A stretch of DNA of 64,000 nt from Leptolyngbya sp. PCC 7375 (GCF_000316115.1 NZ_JH993797.1:496001-560000), one strand, 5' to 3'; shown: positions 17,900 through 30,327, counted from the first letter of the stretch. The notes: a model not told the origin generated them from the letters alone. Numbers and translations: made by a program.

Positions 17900-18577
17900 G
17901 TGAACTCGTATTTCTGGGGGAATTCGCTAGAATCTCTGGTAATGGATCCAGGACTTGGTCAACTGATGACTTCACCGAATAAAAGGCAACTCTTCGATTG
18001 CTGGGCACCCCTGTATGACCTGTTATTTCCGTCAGTATTTTATCAAGCCACCCATCAGCGGCTGCTAGATTATGTTGACCTACCGCAGCAGTCCCATGTG
18101 CTTGACCTTGGCTGTGGGACCGGGCGTTTGTTGGATCGCTTAGCGGCTAAGTATCCTGACCTCCAGGGCACGGGTCTAGATTTTGCGCCTGAGATGTTAC
18201 GTCAGGCGCGTCGCACGAACCGCCATCGCCCTCGCTTAATTTTTGTGCAGGGTAATGCTAATCCACTACGGTTTGCTGACAAACAATTTGATGCGGTTTT
18301 TAACACGTTAAGTTTTTTGCATTATGCAGCGCCGGAACAGGTGTTTGCTGAAATTTATCGGGTATTACGTCCGGGGGGCAGGTTTTATCTGGTTGATCCA
18401 GCTGCACGGGTATCAACGGAAACGTTGAAGATTCCAGTTTCTCCAGGTGGGATTAAATTCTATGGTTCGCAGGTGCGAGAACATATGGGCACTCAAGTGG
18501 GATTTCGATGTGTGCAACATCAGTATCTGCTGGGGCCTAATTTGATGACTATGTTTGTTAAGGAACCCTCCACGTAG
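17900..18577 (+). CDS. Class I SAM-dependent methyltransferase
   Basis: A 225-residue Rossmann methyltransferase. Motif I is VLDLGCGTGRLLDRLA, followed by GTGLDFAPEML (acidic end of beta-2) and FDAVFNTLSFLHYAAPEQVFAEIYRVLRPGGRFYLVDP (motifs for beta-4 and beta-5). It resembles UbiE/Methyltransf_11 proteins; the substrate cannot be told from sequence. The start is uncertain: GTG 17900, ATG 17942 or ATG 17966 are all possible, and conserved sequence begins around NKRQLFDCWAPLYD. It converges on the 5-oxoprolinase gene with two palindromes between. Confidence 0.85.
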   Translation: MNSYFWGNSLESLVMDPGLGQLMTSPNKRQLFDCWAPLYDLLFPSVFYQATHQRLLDYVDLPQQSHVLDLGCGTGRLLDRLAAKYPDLQGTGLDFAPEMLRQARRTNRHRPRLIFVQGNANPLRFADKQFDAVFNTLSFLHYAAPEQVFAEIYRVLRPGGRFYLVDPAARVSTETLKIPVSPGGIKFYGSQVREHMGTQVGFRCVQHQYLLGPNLMTMFVKEPST

Positions 18578-18597
18578 GGACGCACAGCAGTGCGTCC
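18578..18597. repeat. GGACGCAC-AGCA-GTGCGTCC hairpin
   Basis: Perfect 8-bp arms and a 4-nt loop, starting one base after the methyltransferase stop. With the hairpin at 18640 it separates two convergent genes and may act as a transcription barrier. Confidence 0.55.
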
Positions 18598-18639
18598 AAT
18601 GCAGGATATAAAAGATAATCTATCTGCCAATCTATTGCA

Positions 18640-18659
18640 GGGCGTACATCTGTACGCCC
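18640..18659. repeat. GGGCGTACA-TC-TGTACGCCC hairpin
   Basis: Perfect 9-bp arms followed by the CCCCTACC tail, ending at the base before the stop codon of the 5-oxoprolinase gene. Same repeat family as 2761 and 47591. Confidence 0.55.
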
Positions 18660-22397
<3,738 letters not shown>

Positions 22398-22472
22398 GGG
22401 GACAACTACACACAGGCCAAAGGCTATGGTATCGAGTTCTGCTCTGGGACAAAAGACATCAGCCCATAAACA

Positions 22473-22691
22473 TCAGCCAACAAACTGCTCGATTAGTTGC
22501 TGAATCCGCTGATAGTGAGCCCCTTTCCAATAGAGCTGACTACAGTTCTGACACTCAAAAAACTCATTGTAAGAAAGCCGAGTGAAATGGGGCAGTCGAT
22601 CTTTTACAGTGGGAGAAAATGCTTTGTGCCTGCGGGCAGGGGGCAGAAAATCATTTAAGCTGCCATGGAAATGAAATACTGCCTGGGGCAT
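22473..22691 (-). pseudogene. Mut7-C protein with large internal in-frame deletion
   Basis: The first ~25 residues (AVFHFHGSLNDFLPPARR) match the N-terminal ubiquitin-like domain of Mut7-C RNAse proteins. The last ~40 (LSYNEFFECQNCSQLYWKGAHYQRIQQLIEQF, in pieces) match their C-terminal zinc knuckle. The ~170 residues normally between them, including the PIN-like catalytic part and the first CxxC pair, are absent. The join is in frame and gives a 72-residue ORF. It is either a decayed gene or a new miniprotein keeping one CxxC. Confidence 0.7.
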
Positions 22692-22783
22692 TTTCTACTT
22701 GTGCATCGTCACCTCTTAAAATTTTGCCAGTTTTCAAGGCATTGCGATCGCAGTAATCAACGCAGAGATCTAGCATTCAGGTC

Positions 22784-24400
22784 TCAATAATCAAAGCTAC
22801 CCAACGCAGCAGAGACCTTCTTCTCCGACTTCTCAGCCACGATGCATTCAGTGGTTAGCGTCATAGCAGCAATGGATGCTGCATTCTGGAGCCCACTGCG
22901 GGTAACTTTCGCTGGGTCTACAATGCCCGCATCAAACATATTGACAAACTGATTGGTCATGGCATCGTAGCCCACATCAAATGCCTGCCCCTTGACATGG
23001 TCAGCAATCACTGCCCCATTTTGGCCTGCATTTTCCGCAATGCGTCGAAGTGGAGCATAGAGAGCCTTGGCAACAATTAATGCCCCAACCAGTTCCTCGT
23101 TGTCCAAATGGGCTTTTGACCAAGTTTCTAACTGTGGAGCCAAATGGGCTAGCGTGGTGCCACCGCCAGGGACAATGCCTTCTTCTACAGCCGCCTTGGT
23201 GGAGTTAATGGCATCCTCCAGTTTATATTTACGATCCTTTAATTCAGTCTCAGTGGCTGCCCCAACCTTGATCACGGCTACACCACCAGAAAGTTTAGCC
23301 AGCCGCCCATGCAGTTTCTCTTTGTCATACTCAGATTCAGTTTCTTCGATCTGACGACGAATTTGCTCACAGCGAGCTTGAACGGCCTCTTCATTGCCCT
23401 CAGCCACAAGGGTTGTGGTGTCTTTAGTAATTGTGGCTCGACGGGATCGACCCAGCATCTCCATGGAGGCATTCTCTAGAGAAAGTCCTGTTTCCTTACT
23501 GATCACTTGAGTGCCTGTTAAGGCAGCGATATCTTGCAGCATGGCTGTGCGACGATCTCCAAAACCAGGTGCTTTGACCGCAGCAACCTGCAACCCACCC
23601 CGCAGTTGATTCACAACTAAGGTAGCTAAGGCCTCTTTTTCAATATCTTCAGCAATGATTAACAGCGGTTTACCAATGCGTGTGATCGATTCTAAGATCG
23701 GCAACAGATCTTGAATGAGGGTAATCTTTCTATCGGTAATGAGAATATAAGGCTCATCCAACAACGCTTCCATGCGTTCTGCATCGGTTACCAAGTAGGG
23801 TGAAACATAGCCCCGCTCAAAACGCATGCCCTCGGTGATTTCCAATTCCGTGGTCATGGACTTGCCCTCTTCAAGGGTAATGACCCCTTCTCGACCCACT
23901 TTCTCCATGGCTGTCGCAATCATCTCACCCACATCTGGGTCGTTACCGGCAGAGATCGCTCCTACCTGGGCAACAGCTTTCGAATCCTGAACAGGACGAG
24001 CGTGAGCTTTGATTTGCTCCACTACATACTCAGCTGCTTTTTCAATGCCGTGGCGAAGCGCGATCGCATTGGCTCCAGCAGCCACATTCCGCAACCCTTC
24101 TCTAACAATGGCGCTGGTGAGCACAACGGCAGTCGTCGTCCCATCTCCAGCGACATCATTAGTTTTAGCAGCCGCCTGCCGAATCAATGCCACCCCCGTA
24201 TTCTCGACATGGTCTTCCAGTTCAATTTCTTTAGCAATGGTCACCCCATCATTAATGATCTGAGGTGCACCAAATTTAGTTTCCAACACCACATTGCGTC
24301 CCCGGGGTCCCAAGGTAGAGGCAACCGCCTCGGATAACAGGTCAATGCCTCTTTCTAAAGCGTGACGAGCTTCATCACTATAAAAAATAGATTTAGCCAT
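22784..24400 (-). CDS. groL: Chaperonin GroEL
   Basis: 538 residues, a 60-kDa chaperonin. The ATP-site motif [13 protein letters not shown] is intact, as are [15 protein letters not shown], the apical-domain sequences and [16 protein letters not shown]. It follows groES with a 26-bp gap, in a groESL operon; GGGAGG precedes the ATG. The C-terminus ends [11 protein letters not shown] without the Gly-Gly-Met tail of typical bacterial GroEL. Linkage to groES indicates the GroEL1 type among the two cyanobacterial GroELs. Confidence 0.96.
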   Translation of the reverse strand: MAKSIFYSDEARHALERGIDLLSEAVASTLGPRGRNVVLETKFGAPQIINDGVTIAKEIELEDHVENTGVALIRQAAAKTNDVAGDGTTTAVVLTSAIVREGLRNVAAGANAIALRHGIEKAAEYVVEQIKAHARPVQDSKAVAQVGAISAGNDPDVGEMIATAMEKVGREGVITLEEGKSMTTELEITEGMRFERGYVSPYLVTDAERMEALLDEPYILITDRKITLIQDLLPILESITRIGKPLLIIAEDIEKEALATLVVNQLRGGLQVAAVKAPGFGDRRTAMLQDIAALTGTQVISKETGLSLENASMEMLGRSRRATITKDTTTLVAEGNEEAVQARCEQIRRQIEETESEYDKEKLHGRLAKLSGGVAVIKVGAATETELKDRKYKLEDAINSTKAAVEEGIVPGGGTTLAHLAPQLETWSKAHLDNEELVGALIVAKALYAPLRRIAENAGQNGAVIADHVKGQAFDVGYDAMTNQFVNMFDAGIVDPAKVTRSGLQNAASIAAMTLTTECIVAEKSEKKVSAALGSFDY

Positions 24401-24426
24401 TACTACAGCCTCCCAATCGGTTATGG

Positions 24427-24738
24427 CTACGCTAAGGTTGCCAAGATATCGTTTTCAGATATAAGCACATAGTCTTCATGCCCCATCTGAATGTCGGTGC
24501 CTGAGTATTTTGAGTAAAGAACTTGGTCACCGACATGGACATCCACAGGTTGATGGACACCTTTCTCATTTCGATTGCCAGGCCCCACAGCCATTACTTC
24601 CCCCACCTGTGGTTTTTCCTGTGCAGTATCTGGGAGGAAAATGCCCCCTTCTGTCTTTGCATCAGGAGCACTAACTTTCAAAAAGACTCGATTACCCAGA
24701 GGTTGAATCGTTGTAGCTTGCAAAGATACTGTTGTCAT
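24427..24738 (-). CDS. groS: Co-chaperonin GroES
   Basis: 103 residues from ATG 24738, preceded by GGGGGAGATCTT. It has the standard fold: [44 protein letters not shown] (mobile loop [12 protein letters not shown]) and [15 protein letters not shown]. The frame stays open for 71 codons upstream, but those residues do not resemble the family. No CIRCE element (TTAGCACTC-N9-GAGTGCTAA) is visible in the ~280 bp upstream. Confidence 0.96.
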   Translation of the reverse strand: MTTVSLQATTIQPLGNRVFLKVSAPDAKTEGGIFLPDTAQEKPQVGEVMAVGPGNRNEKGVHQPVDVHVGDQVLYSKYSGTDIQMGHEDYVLISENDILATLA

Positions 24739-25019
24739 AAGATCTCCCCCTAACTCTGTAGTAAAAGACAACACAAAGCAGGTTGAGACTTTTGAGAGGA
24801 GTTTCAACCACATTGCTTTGAGAGTGGGATAACTACACTTAAGGTAAGAAAACAATATGAGGAAATTATGTGAATACGTAAAACTCTCATCTGGTTGGCG
24901 GCAACTGTGGCCGAGTAAACAGATGCTATGGTAGAACGACTTTATTGACACAAGTTGACGATGTTAACATGATTAATGAAAATAGGACTGTGACTACAAA
25001 ATTGCTGATTTAAGGCACG

Positions 25020-25625
25020 ATGACCGCAACCGCAAAAAAGAGCTATCACCACGGAGACCTGCGACGAGCATTGCTAGATTCAGCCCTGGCAATTATCGAA
25101 GAGCAGGATATATCTGCCCTATCTTTACGACAGGTGGCTCGTCGGGCTGGGGTATCCCACACAGCTCCGTATCGCCATTTTGCTGACAAAGAAGCGCTGC
25201 TGGCCGCCGTCGCCGAAGAAGGTTTTCGGGAGTTTAGTCGCTACTTGGAGCAGGCTAGAGATGCTGAATCGACTCCGCTGGCCCAGCTACAGGCAACGGG
25301 ACTTGCCTATGTTGAATATGCTCTACGTTACCCCACCCACTATCAGGTGATGTTTGGCAGTTACTGTGCAGATGCAGATGCGTTTCCTTCGTTAACAACA
25401 ACGGCTAATAAGTCTTTTCAAATTTTGGTGGATATTATTGCGGATGGTCAGGCGGCTCAGGAAATGCAGTCTGGCGAGCCACGACTATTGGCGTTGGCCA
25501 ATTGGTCGTTGGTTCATGGTTTGGCGATGCTGCTGCTGGATAATCGCTTAGGGATTGCAGGGGACGCGGTTAAACCGCTGATTGAGAATACGTTACAGCT
25601 GATGCAGCAAGGAGTAGCGCTGTAA
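25020..25625 (+). CDS. TetR/AcrR family transcriptional regulator
   Basis: 201 residues. The N-terminal HTH is canonical: SYHHGDLRRALLDSALAIIEEQDISALSLRQVARRAGVSHTAPYRHFADKEALLAAVA (in pieces), residues 8-65. The C-terminal ligand domain resembles the WHG type (YVEYALRYPTHYQVMFGS, then LALANWSLVHGLAMLLLD). It is divergent from groES and convergent with the flavoprotein operon, whose far end starts at 29628. It could regulate that operon or itself. TTGACA- and GTTAAC-like sequences sit just upstream (24953-24982). Confidence 0.88.
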   Translation: MTATAKKSYHHGDLRRALLDSALAIIEEQDISALSLRQVARRAGVSHTAPYRHFADKEALLAAVAEEGFREFSRYLEQARDAESTPLAQLQATGLAYVEYALRYPTHYQVMFGSYCADADAFPSLTTTANKSFQILVDIIADGQAAQEMQSGEPRLLALANWSLVHGLAMLLLDNRLGIAGDAVKPLIENTLQLMQQGVAL

Positions 25626-25714
25626 CGTTCCCTTTACCAAGGCAGGCAGGTTTGTCCGGCAAAATCAGAACCATAGGCCCACTGCCGCTATACATCGATG
25701 CTGATTATGGAACG

Positions 25715-26854
25715 TTAACTAAGCTGATGTGAAGTATGGCTGGCATCGGCGGATTGAAATCGCTGAATCGAAAACGGTTTGATGTTTAAGGAACTCTTTT
25801 GATTCAAAATCAGCTCTGACATGATGCGCCCGACAACGGGTGACAGTTGGAAGCCATGGGCCGAGAACCCAAACGCATGATAAACATTGGGGACTTTTCC
25901 ACTGGCACTGATGACGGGAATACGATCGGGCATAAAGGCTTCCAGGCCTGCCCATGTCCTGACAATTCGCACACCTGCCATTCTGGGAAACAGCTCTACA
26001 ACGGTGCGGCTGCTTTCAGAGAGTTTGAAAAAATCAATCTCTGTCGTTTCCTTGACCATGTCATGGTCAGCCAAATAAGCTCCTCCAATCAATACAGTGC
26101 CGTTTTGCATCTGCTTAAACGACAACTTACGGGATGCCACGCCTACCACTAGCTCAAGAAAAGGGGGTAACCGCTCAGTCACCATCATCATTGGGGCTCC
26201 CACCTTGAGCGGAACGGGTTCACCTAAATAGTCACACACCTGCCCTGCCCAGGCCCCTGCACAGTTGACCAGGATAGGTGCGTCCAACTTGGCTTGCTCT
26301 GACACCACACGCCAACGGTCTCCTACCCGTTCTATCCCCGTCACACGGCAGCCTGTTCGATACTCTACTCCCAGGGACTCGGCCTTGCGGCGAAAAGCGG
26401 TGAGGGCGTGATAGGGTCGGGCAAAGCCGTCACCAGCGGTATACAGCCCACCCACACAGTGGGGGGCCAGAGCGGGGACCAGTGTGTAGAGATGCGCTCG
26501 ATCAATCAGCTGTTCATGGTCAAATCCCAGGGAACAGACCATGGCTGCCCGTTCTTTGAGTTTCTCAAGATCAGCGGCATTTTCCGCCACCCGCACCTGG
26601 CCGCTGAGTTTTACATCGCAATCACTGCCCACCAGGGAATAGATATCTCGCCACATTCTGGCGGCAACAACCGCGAGGGGAATCTCCGCCGGATGACGAT
26701 TCAATCGACGTAAACCGCCAGCGTTCACACCAGAGGCATGGCGGCCAGGGCTATCTTTTTCTACGACGATGACCCGTTGTCCGGCCATGGCCAGGTGTAG
26801 CGCTGTTGAGGATCCAATCAATCCTCCACCAATAATTACAACATCAACCGTCAT
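25715..26854 (-). CDS. FAD-dependent amino acid/opine oxidoreductase (HcnC/OoxB/SoxB-like)
   Basis: 379 residues of the glycine/D-amino acid oxidase (DAO) family. The FAD-binding fold starts at residue 4: VVIIGGGLIGSSTALHLAMAGQRVIVVEKD. Later motifs include GVNAGGLRRLNRHP, the second FAD contact NCAGAWAGQV, and the C-terminal HAFGFSAHGFQLSPVVG. Homologs are the beta-subunits of sarcosine oxidase-like, octopine or nopaline oxidase and hydrogen cyanide synthase complexes, which oxidise amino groups to imines. Its ATG overlaps the stop of the preceding gene (ATGA), indicating coupled translation and complex formation. The substrate is unknown. Confidence 0.88.
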   Translation of the reverse strand: MTVDVVIIGGGLIGSSTALHLAMAGQRVIVVEKDSPGRHASGVNAGGLRRLNRHPAEIPLAVVAARMWRDIYSLVGSDCDVKLSGQVRVAENAADLEKLKERAAMVCSLGFDHEQLIDRAHLYTLVPALAPHCVGGLYTAGDGFARPYHALTAFRRKAESLGVEYRTGCRVTGIERVGDRWRVVSEQAKLDAPILVNCAGAWAGQVCDYLGEPVPLKVGAPMMMVTERLPPFLELVVGVASRKLSFKQMQNGTVLIGGAYLADHDMVKETTEIDFFKLSESSRTVVELFPRMAGVRIVRTWAGLEAFMPDRIPVISASGKVPNVYHAFGFSAHGFQLSPVVGRIMSELILNQKSSLNIKPFSIQRFQSADASHTSHQLS

Positions 26855-28254
26855 GCTTTTGTTCCTGTCAAATTAGCCAGCTGGTCAATGGTCAGGGGCC
26901 TGATCGGCGGGCGGATGCGAAAGGGGGCATAGTCTGAGACGGGACGCTGGTGGGACGCTGCAACAATGTGGGCTACGGTCGAGGCACACTGTCTTCCTTG
27001 ACAAGGCCCCATGCCGCAGCGGAGATAATATTTCACTTGATTGGGATCACCATGGCCTTCTCGCACCGTTTGGCGAATTTGCCCGGCTGAAATTTCTTCA
27101 CAACGGCAGACCAGAGTGTCATCATCAGCGGGAACAAGCAGGGACTCCGGTAAGCGATACAGGGCTTCTAGAAAAGGGCGTACCCTTAAATCTTTCCGCC
27201 GCCAGTTGAGATCATCCTGGCCCTGGCGATCGCGCTGCTGCTCACTGATGAGGCCCAACGCCCGAGCGACTTCTAGGGCGGCTAATCGGCCACTATGTTC
27301 GGCGCTGCGGGCACCCCCAATCCCGGCGTTATCACCCACAACGGCGAGCCCCGGCACAGTGGTCGTTCCCCACGGCGTTACTTGGGGTCGCCAACACTGT
27401 TGCCCCGCATCCCAAACATGGTGGCAACCAGAGGCCTGGGTCAGATTTGTTCTAGGAATCACCCCAAAATGGACCAAGAGACTGTCTGTGGGGATCGTTT
27501 CTCGCCGACGAATGCCAAGGCTATTCCAGCCATACTCTACCGCCTGAATATGTTTGTCCCCCTGAGCTTGTAGGTGAGAAACCCCATAGTAGATAGGGAT
27601 GCCCGCTGCATTGAGATCCAGGGTGTATTTTAATCCACGGCTGATATAATTACCGGCTCCTAACGCCCTGGGTAAGTGCGGTGCAGCCCGCCACAGGTTG
27701 GCTCCAGGCGAGAGTTCTAGAATCGCTTTTACCGGTATACCAGCCCGCTGATATTGCCAAGCCACCAGTAGGGGTAACGGACCCACCCCGGCGATGACCG
27801 TGCCATTGGCGGGGACCACACCAGCGGTTTTCAGCAAGATTTGGGCCGCCCCTGCATTCATCACCCCCGGCAAGGTCCATCCGGGAAACGCTATTGGTCG
27901 CTCCATCGCACCGCTGGCAACAATCACATACTCCGCTTGAATAATAGATGTTTGCCCATTGTGCAGGATGCCAATCTGGTGACGAGAATTTAATAGCCAA
28001 ACGGTGGTGTTGGGTAAATAGTGGGCTCCACTAGTCTGAAATGCGGCTACCAGGTCAGCGCCGTGCTGATAATCGGCTCCGAGTAATGTTGCGCGGTCTG
28101 GGGGGGCATTTGCGATCGCACGATAAATTTGTCCACCGGGAGATGGCTGCTCATCGAGCACCACCACATCTAAGCCTAAATTCGCCGCCGTTGTTGCCGC
28201 ACACAGCCCTCCCGGTCCAGCCCCAATCACCACCAGCTGATACGACCTATGCAT
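26851..28254 (-). CDS. FAD/NAD(P)-binding oxidoreductase with BFD-like [2Fe-2S] domain (HcnB/OoxA-like)
   Basis: 467 residues from ATG 28254, chosen because GGGAGGAG lies directly upstream; an upstream GTG exists at 28269. N-terminal LVVIGAGPGGLCAATTAANLGLDVVVLDEQPSPGGQIYR binds FAD. A central GTVIAGVGPLPLLVAWQ lies at the place of the second dinucleotide fold, and AVVGDNAGIGGARSAEHSGRLAA is the C-terminal FAD contact. The BFD-like cluster region has CRCEE and CGMGPCQGRQC (residues ~380-430). This is the alpha-subunit in opine oxidase or HCN synthase-type complexes. It overlaps the ferredoxin-like gene by 8 bp and the next flavoprotein by 4 bp. Confidence 0.9.
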   Translation of the reverse strand: MHRSYQLVVIGAGPGGLCAATTAANLGLDVVVLDEQPSPGGQIYRAIANAPPDRATLLGADYQHGADLVAAFQTSGAHYLPNTTVWLLNSRHQIGILHNGQTSIIQAEYVIVASGAMERPIAFPGWTLPGVMNAGAAQILLKTAGVVPANGTVIAGVGPLPLLVAWQYQRAGIPVKAILELSPGANLWRAAPHLPRALGAGNYISRGLKYTLDLNAAGIPIYYGVSHLQAQGDKHIQAVEYGWNSLGIRRRETIPTDSLLVHFGVIPRTNLTQASGCHHVWDAGQQCWRPQVTPWGTTTVPGLAVVGDNAGIGGARSAEHSGRLAALEVARALGLISEQQRDRQGQDDLNWRRKDLRVRPFLEALYRLPESLLVPADDDTLVCRCEEISAGQIRQTVREGHGDPNQVKYYLRCGMGPCQGRQCASTVAHIVAASHQRPVSDYAPFRIRPPIRPLTIDQLANLTGTKA

Positions 28255-28567
28255 TGTCTCCTCCCACACCCTGTTGACGACGAATCGTCATCCCTTCTGC
28301 CACATGTACCTGACAGGCTTGACGGTTAGGCAAACCATCAATTTCCATCAAACACTCAAAGCACACCCCCATCATGCATAACGGTGCCCGAGGTGCCCCT
28401 GATAAAGGGGTGGTGCGGGTATAGTCCAACCCATGCACTAAAACAGCTGCCGCTACGGTTTCACCCACCGGCACTTGAACAGCTTCACCTTCAATCATTA
28501 CCGTGACTGTCTCATCTGTTAAGTTATTCAGACGCTTAAACATAGTTGCGTTGCCCGGTCTTAGCAT
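28247..28567 (-). CDS. [2Fe-2S]-binding subunit (HcnA / SoxA N-terminal-like)
   Basis: 106 residues of ferredoxin-like fold. Cluster ligands: CMMGVCFEC (C-x4-C-x2-C) and a fourth Cys in NRQAC. The preceding strand pair VTVMIEGEAVQVPVGETVAAAVLVHG matches the SoxA N-terminal/Fer2_4 family. Its start overlaps the stop of the ornithine cyclodeaminase-like gene as TGATG. ATG 28543 (MFKRLNN) is an alternative start. With the two flavoproteins it completes an electron-transferring heterotrimer. Confidence 0.88.
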   Translation of the reverse strand: MLRPGNATMFKRLNNLTDETVTVMIEGEAVQVPVGETVAAAVLVHGLDYTRTTPLSGAPRAPLCMMGVCFECLMEIDGLPNRQACQVHVAEGMTIRRQQGVGGDNA

Positions 28568-29628
28568 CAGCGTTTCAGTTTCGATTTCAAATCAGGATGT
28601 TCGAACACCATACGTTGTTGTAGATCGAGTTGAGTGCCCTGCTGGTTCTCTCTAGCTCGGTTGAACATGGCGGTGGCAATGGCAACATCAATATAGGCCA
28701 AGCCAACGGCATTGAAATAGATTCGCTCTGACGCCGATTCACGCCCTGGTTTCTTGCCAGAGACCAACTCATGTAGATCAGCATGGATATGGCTGGCGTT
28801 AATCAGCCCCTCTTTATACATTCGGCTTAATGTTTGGGTGCGGTGGGTAACGGTTTCCCAATCATCGCAGACGATCTTATCAGCCTGTAATGCCACCTCA
28901 AACTCATCCTCCCAGCCCCCCACATGGCTATAGAAGGCACCGGGTTTCATCCAGGCAGCTTTGAGCAGAGGGGCTTGGGCACTGGTGGCGGTCACCAGAA
29001 TATCGGCATCCTCCATAGCTTGTTGCGCATTAGTCTTTGTGGATACAAACTCCATCTCTGGATACAGGGGTGAAAGCTCAGCAATAAACTGCTCCTCATG
29101 GGTCACCAAGTGAGCGGCGACTCGACACTGCTTTAGACCAGGGCACACAGCTTTCATCGCGATTAAATGCATTTTTGCCTGTTCCCCGGCCCCAATAAAA
29201 CCAATCACTTCAGCATCAGGACGGGCTAAATGCTTGGCAGCAATACCACCCATGGCTGCAACCCGCATATTGGAGGCGAGAGTTCCTTCCATGACACAGA
29301 TAGGAAACCCTGTTTCAATTTCCGAAAGGATGAAAATAGCCGATAAATTTTGCTGGTCGTGCTGACTGGGATTCAGGGGAAAGACCGAAACCCATTTAAC
29401 GCCGCAGACCTTTTCATCTAATAGCGTTGCCGGTAAACAATTAATCCGTTCTTGGGTAGCTTGATTAAAAATCTGGACAATTTTCTCAGGAAAAATGACA
29501 TGATGTCTTTCAAATTCGAACATGCCTTTTTCGGCGACATCCATCACCATCTGCATATCTAAACACCCGGCATTAAGCAGATCTTCCTGAGATAGATAGG
29601 TGAAGTTAAGGTGGTGCTTGTAACTCAT
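28567..29628 (-). CDS. Ornithine cyclodeaminase/mu-crystallin family protein
   Basis: 353 residues. The Rossmann fold is VIGFIGAGEQAKMHLIAMKAV (residues ~141-161). Substrate-side motifs are GVKWVSVFPLNP, EGTLASNMRVAAMGGIAAKHLA and DILVTATSAQAPLLKAAWMKPGAFYSHVGG. The family includes ornithine cyclodeaminase, ketimine reductases and opine-type dehydrogenases; the exact reaction cannot be assigned. As the first gene of the overlapping operon it probably acts on, or supplies, the imine or amino acid handled by the three oxidoreductase subunits, as ocd does beside octopine oxidase genes. A palindrome sits 21 bp upstream of its ATG. Confidence 0.88.
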   Translation of the reverse strand: MSYKHHLNFTYLSQEDLLNAGCLDMQMVMDVAEKGMFEFERHHVIFPEKIVQIFNQATQERINCLPATLLDEKVCGVKWVSVFPLNPSQHDQQNLSAIFILSEIETGFPICVMEGTLASNMRVAAMGGIAAKHLARPDAEVIGFIGAGEQAKMHLIAMKAVCPGLKQCRVAAHLVTHEEQFIAELSPLYPEMEFVSTKTNAQQAMEDADILVTATSAQAPLLKAAWMKPGAFYSHVGGWEDEFEVALQADKIVCDDWETVTHRTQTLSRMYKEGLINASHIHADLHELVSGKKPGRESASERIYFNAVGLAYIDVAIATAMFNRARENQQGTQLDLQQRMVFEHPDLKSKLKR

Positions 29629-29649
29629 AAATGTGGCTTCCTAAAACGT

Positions 29650-29671
29650 GTTATCAAACAAATTTGATAAC
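29650..29671. promoter_or_regulatory. Perfect palindrome GTTATCAAA-N4-TTTGATAAC, candidate operator
   Basis: Nine-base perfect arms with a 4-base spacer, starting 21 bp upstream of the ornithine cyclodeaminase-like gene and its operon. The length and symmetry fit a dimeric HTH regulator site. The TetR gene at the other end of the locus is a candidate, but no second copy was seen near that gene. A hairpin in the leader RNA is an alternative. Confidence 0.5.
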
Positions 29672-30327
29672 GACTCAATAGAGTTTAAATAGAGATAATC
29701 TCAATCCAAAAATAACTCGAATGGCCTTGAAAGCAGTTACCTCTTTTCCTGGATTCACAAACTGCTGACCGCATGATGGTTATTGTGTATGAGAAACCAT
29801 TGAGAAACCATGTTGATACTTCAATCTGAAGCCTAAGGGATAACAGCTCAACATAAAAATGCTAAATCTAATCAGAGCGTTGTCAGCTTTTTTGTTACAT
29901 CTCTAAAGTAACGAGGTGAATCTTCTTCAGACAATCCGCAGCAAGTTCGAGATAGGACGTTATGCAATAGACTGATTGGATATTGACAAAGGATAAGAGG
30001 CTCTCTGATACTATGGCCAGTGGGGTGTAGCATTGGATAATGGGTCTGGTGAAACTTTAAAGCGGCTATCCACAGAAGGTGACATGAAAACGCATCAGGA
30101 ATGATGTATCAATAAGCACACGCTAAAAAAGCTCTGCGGCGAAGCCGAGAGCCCGGTATCGTAGCCCAGAGAAAGTCAAACCATGGGTACGATGCCACTC
30201 ACTCCGAGTTTATCCAGGCCATTCACAATGAACAACATAGGTTACAGCAATGACAGCTATGCTTGTAGCAACCCTGAGAGGGTGGAATGTCGGTTAAAGA
30301 TTCCACCCATCTAGTCTCTATGAATTC
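29672..30327. other. Gene-poor region with several stem-loops
   Basis: No ORF is supported. Between 30120 and 30310 there are closely spaced inverted repeats. GGTATCGTA (about 30155) pairs with TACGATGCC (about 30189). GGGTGGAAT (30280-30288) pairs perfectly with ATTCCACCC (30300-30308). The latter follows the glycosyltransferase stop but lacks a T-run. The cluster of stems could be a structured RNA or intron remnant; no domain V-like signature was identified. Confidence 0.35.

Noticed and set aside
25001..25016. Fourth copy of the ~84-bp element before the TetR gene (ATTGCTGATTTAAGG)
   Set aside because: Only the first ~13 bases match; no right end (GATCAGCA) follows within 100 bp, and the TetR coding sequence starts at 25020.
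24739..25019. CIRCE heat-shock operator upstream of groES
   Set aside because: The only inverted repeat (GAGTG...CACT) is in the wrong orientation and imperfect compared with TTAGCACTC-N9-GAGTGCTAA.
30120..30310. Firm call of a group II intron
   Set aside because: No reverse transcriptase ORF and no domain V-like hairpin were identified; only stems are visible.
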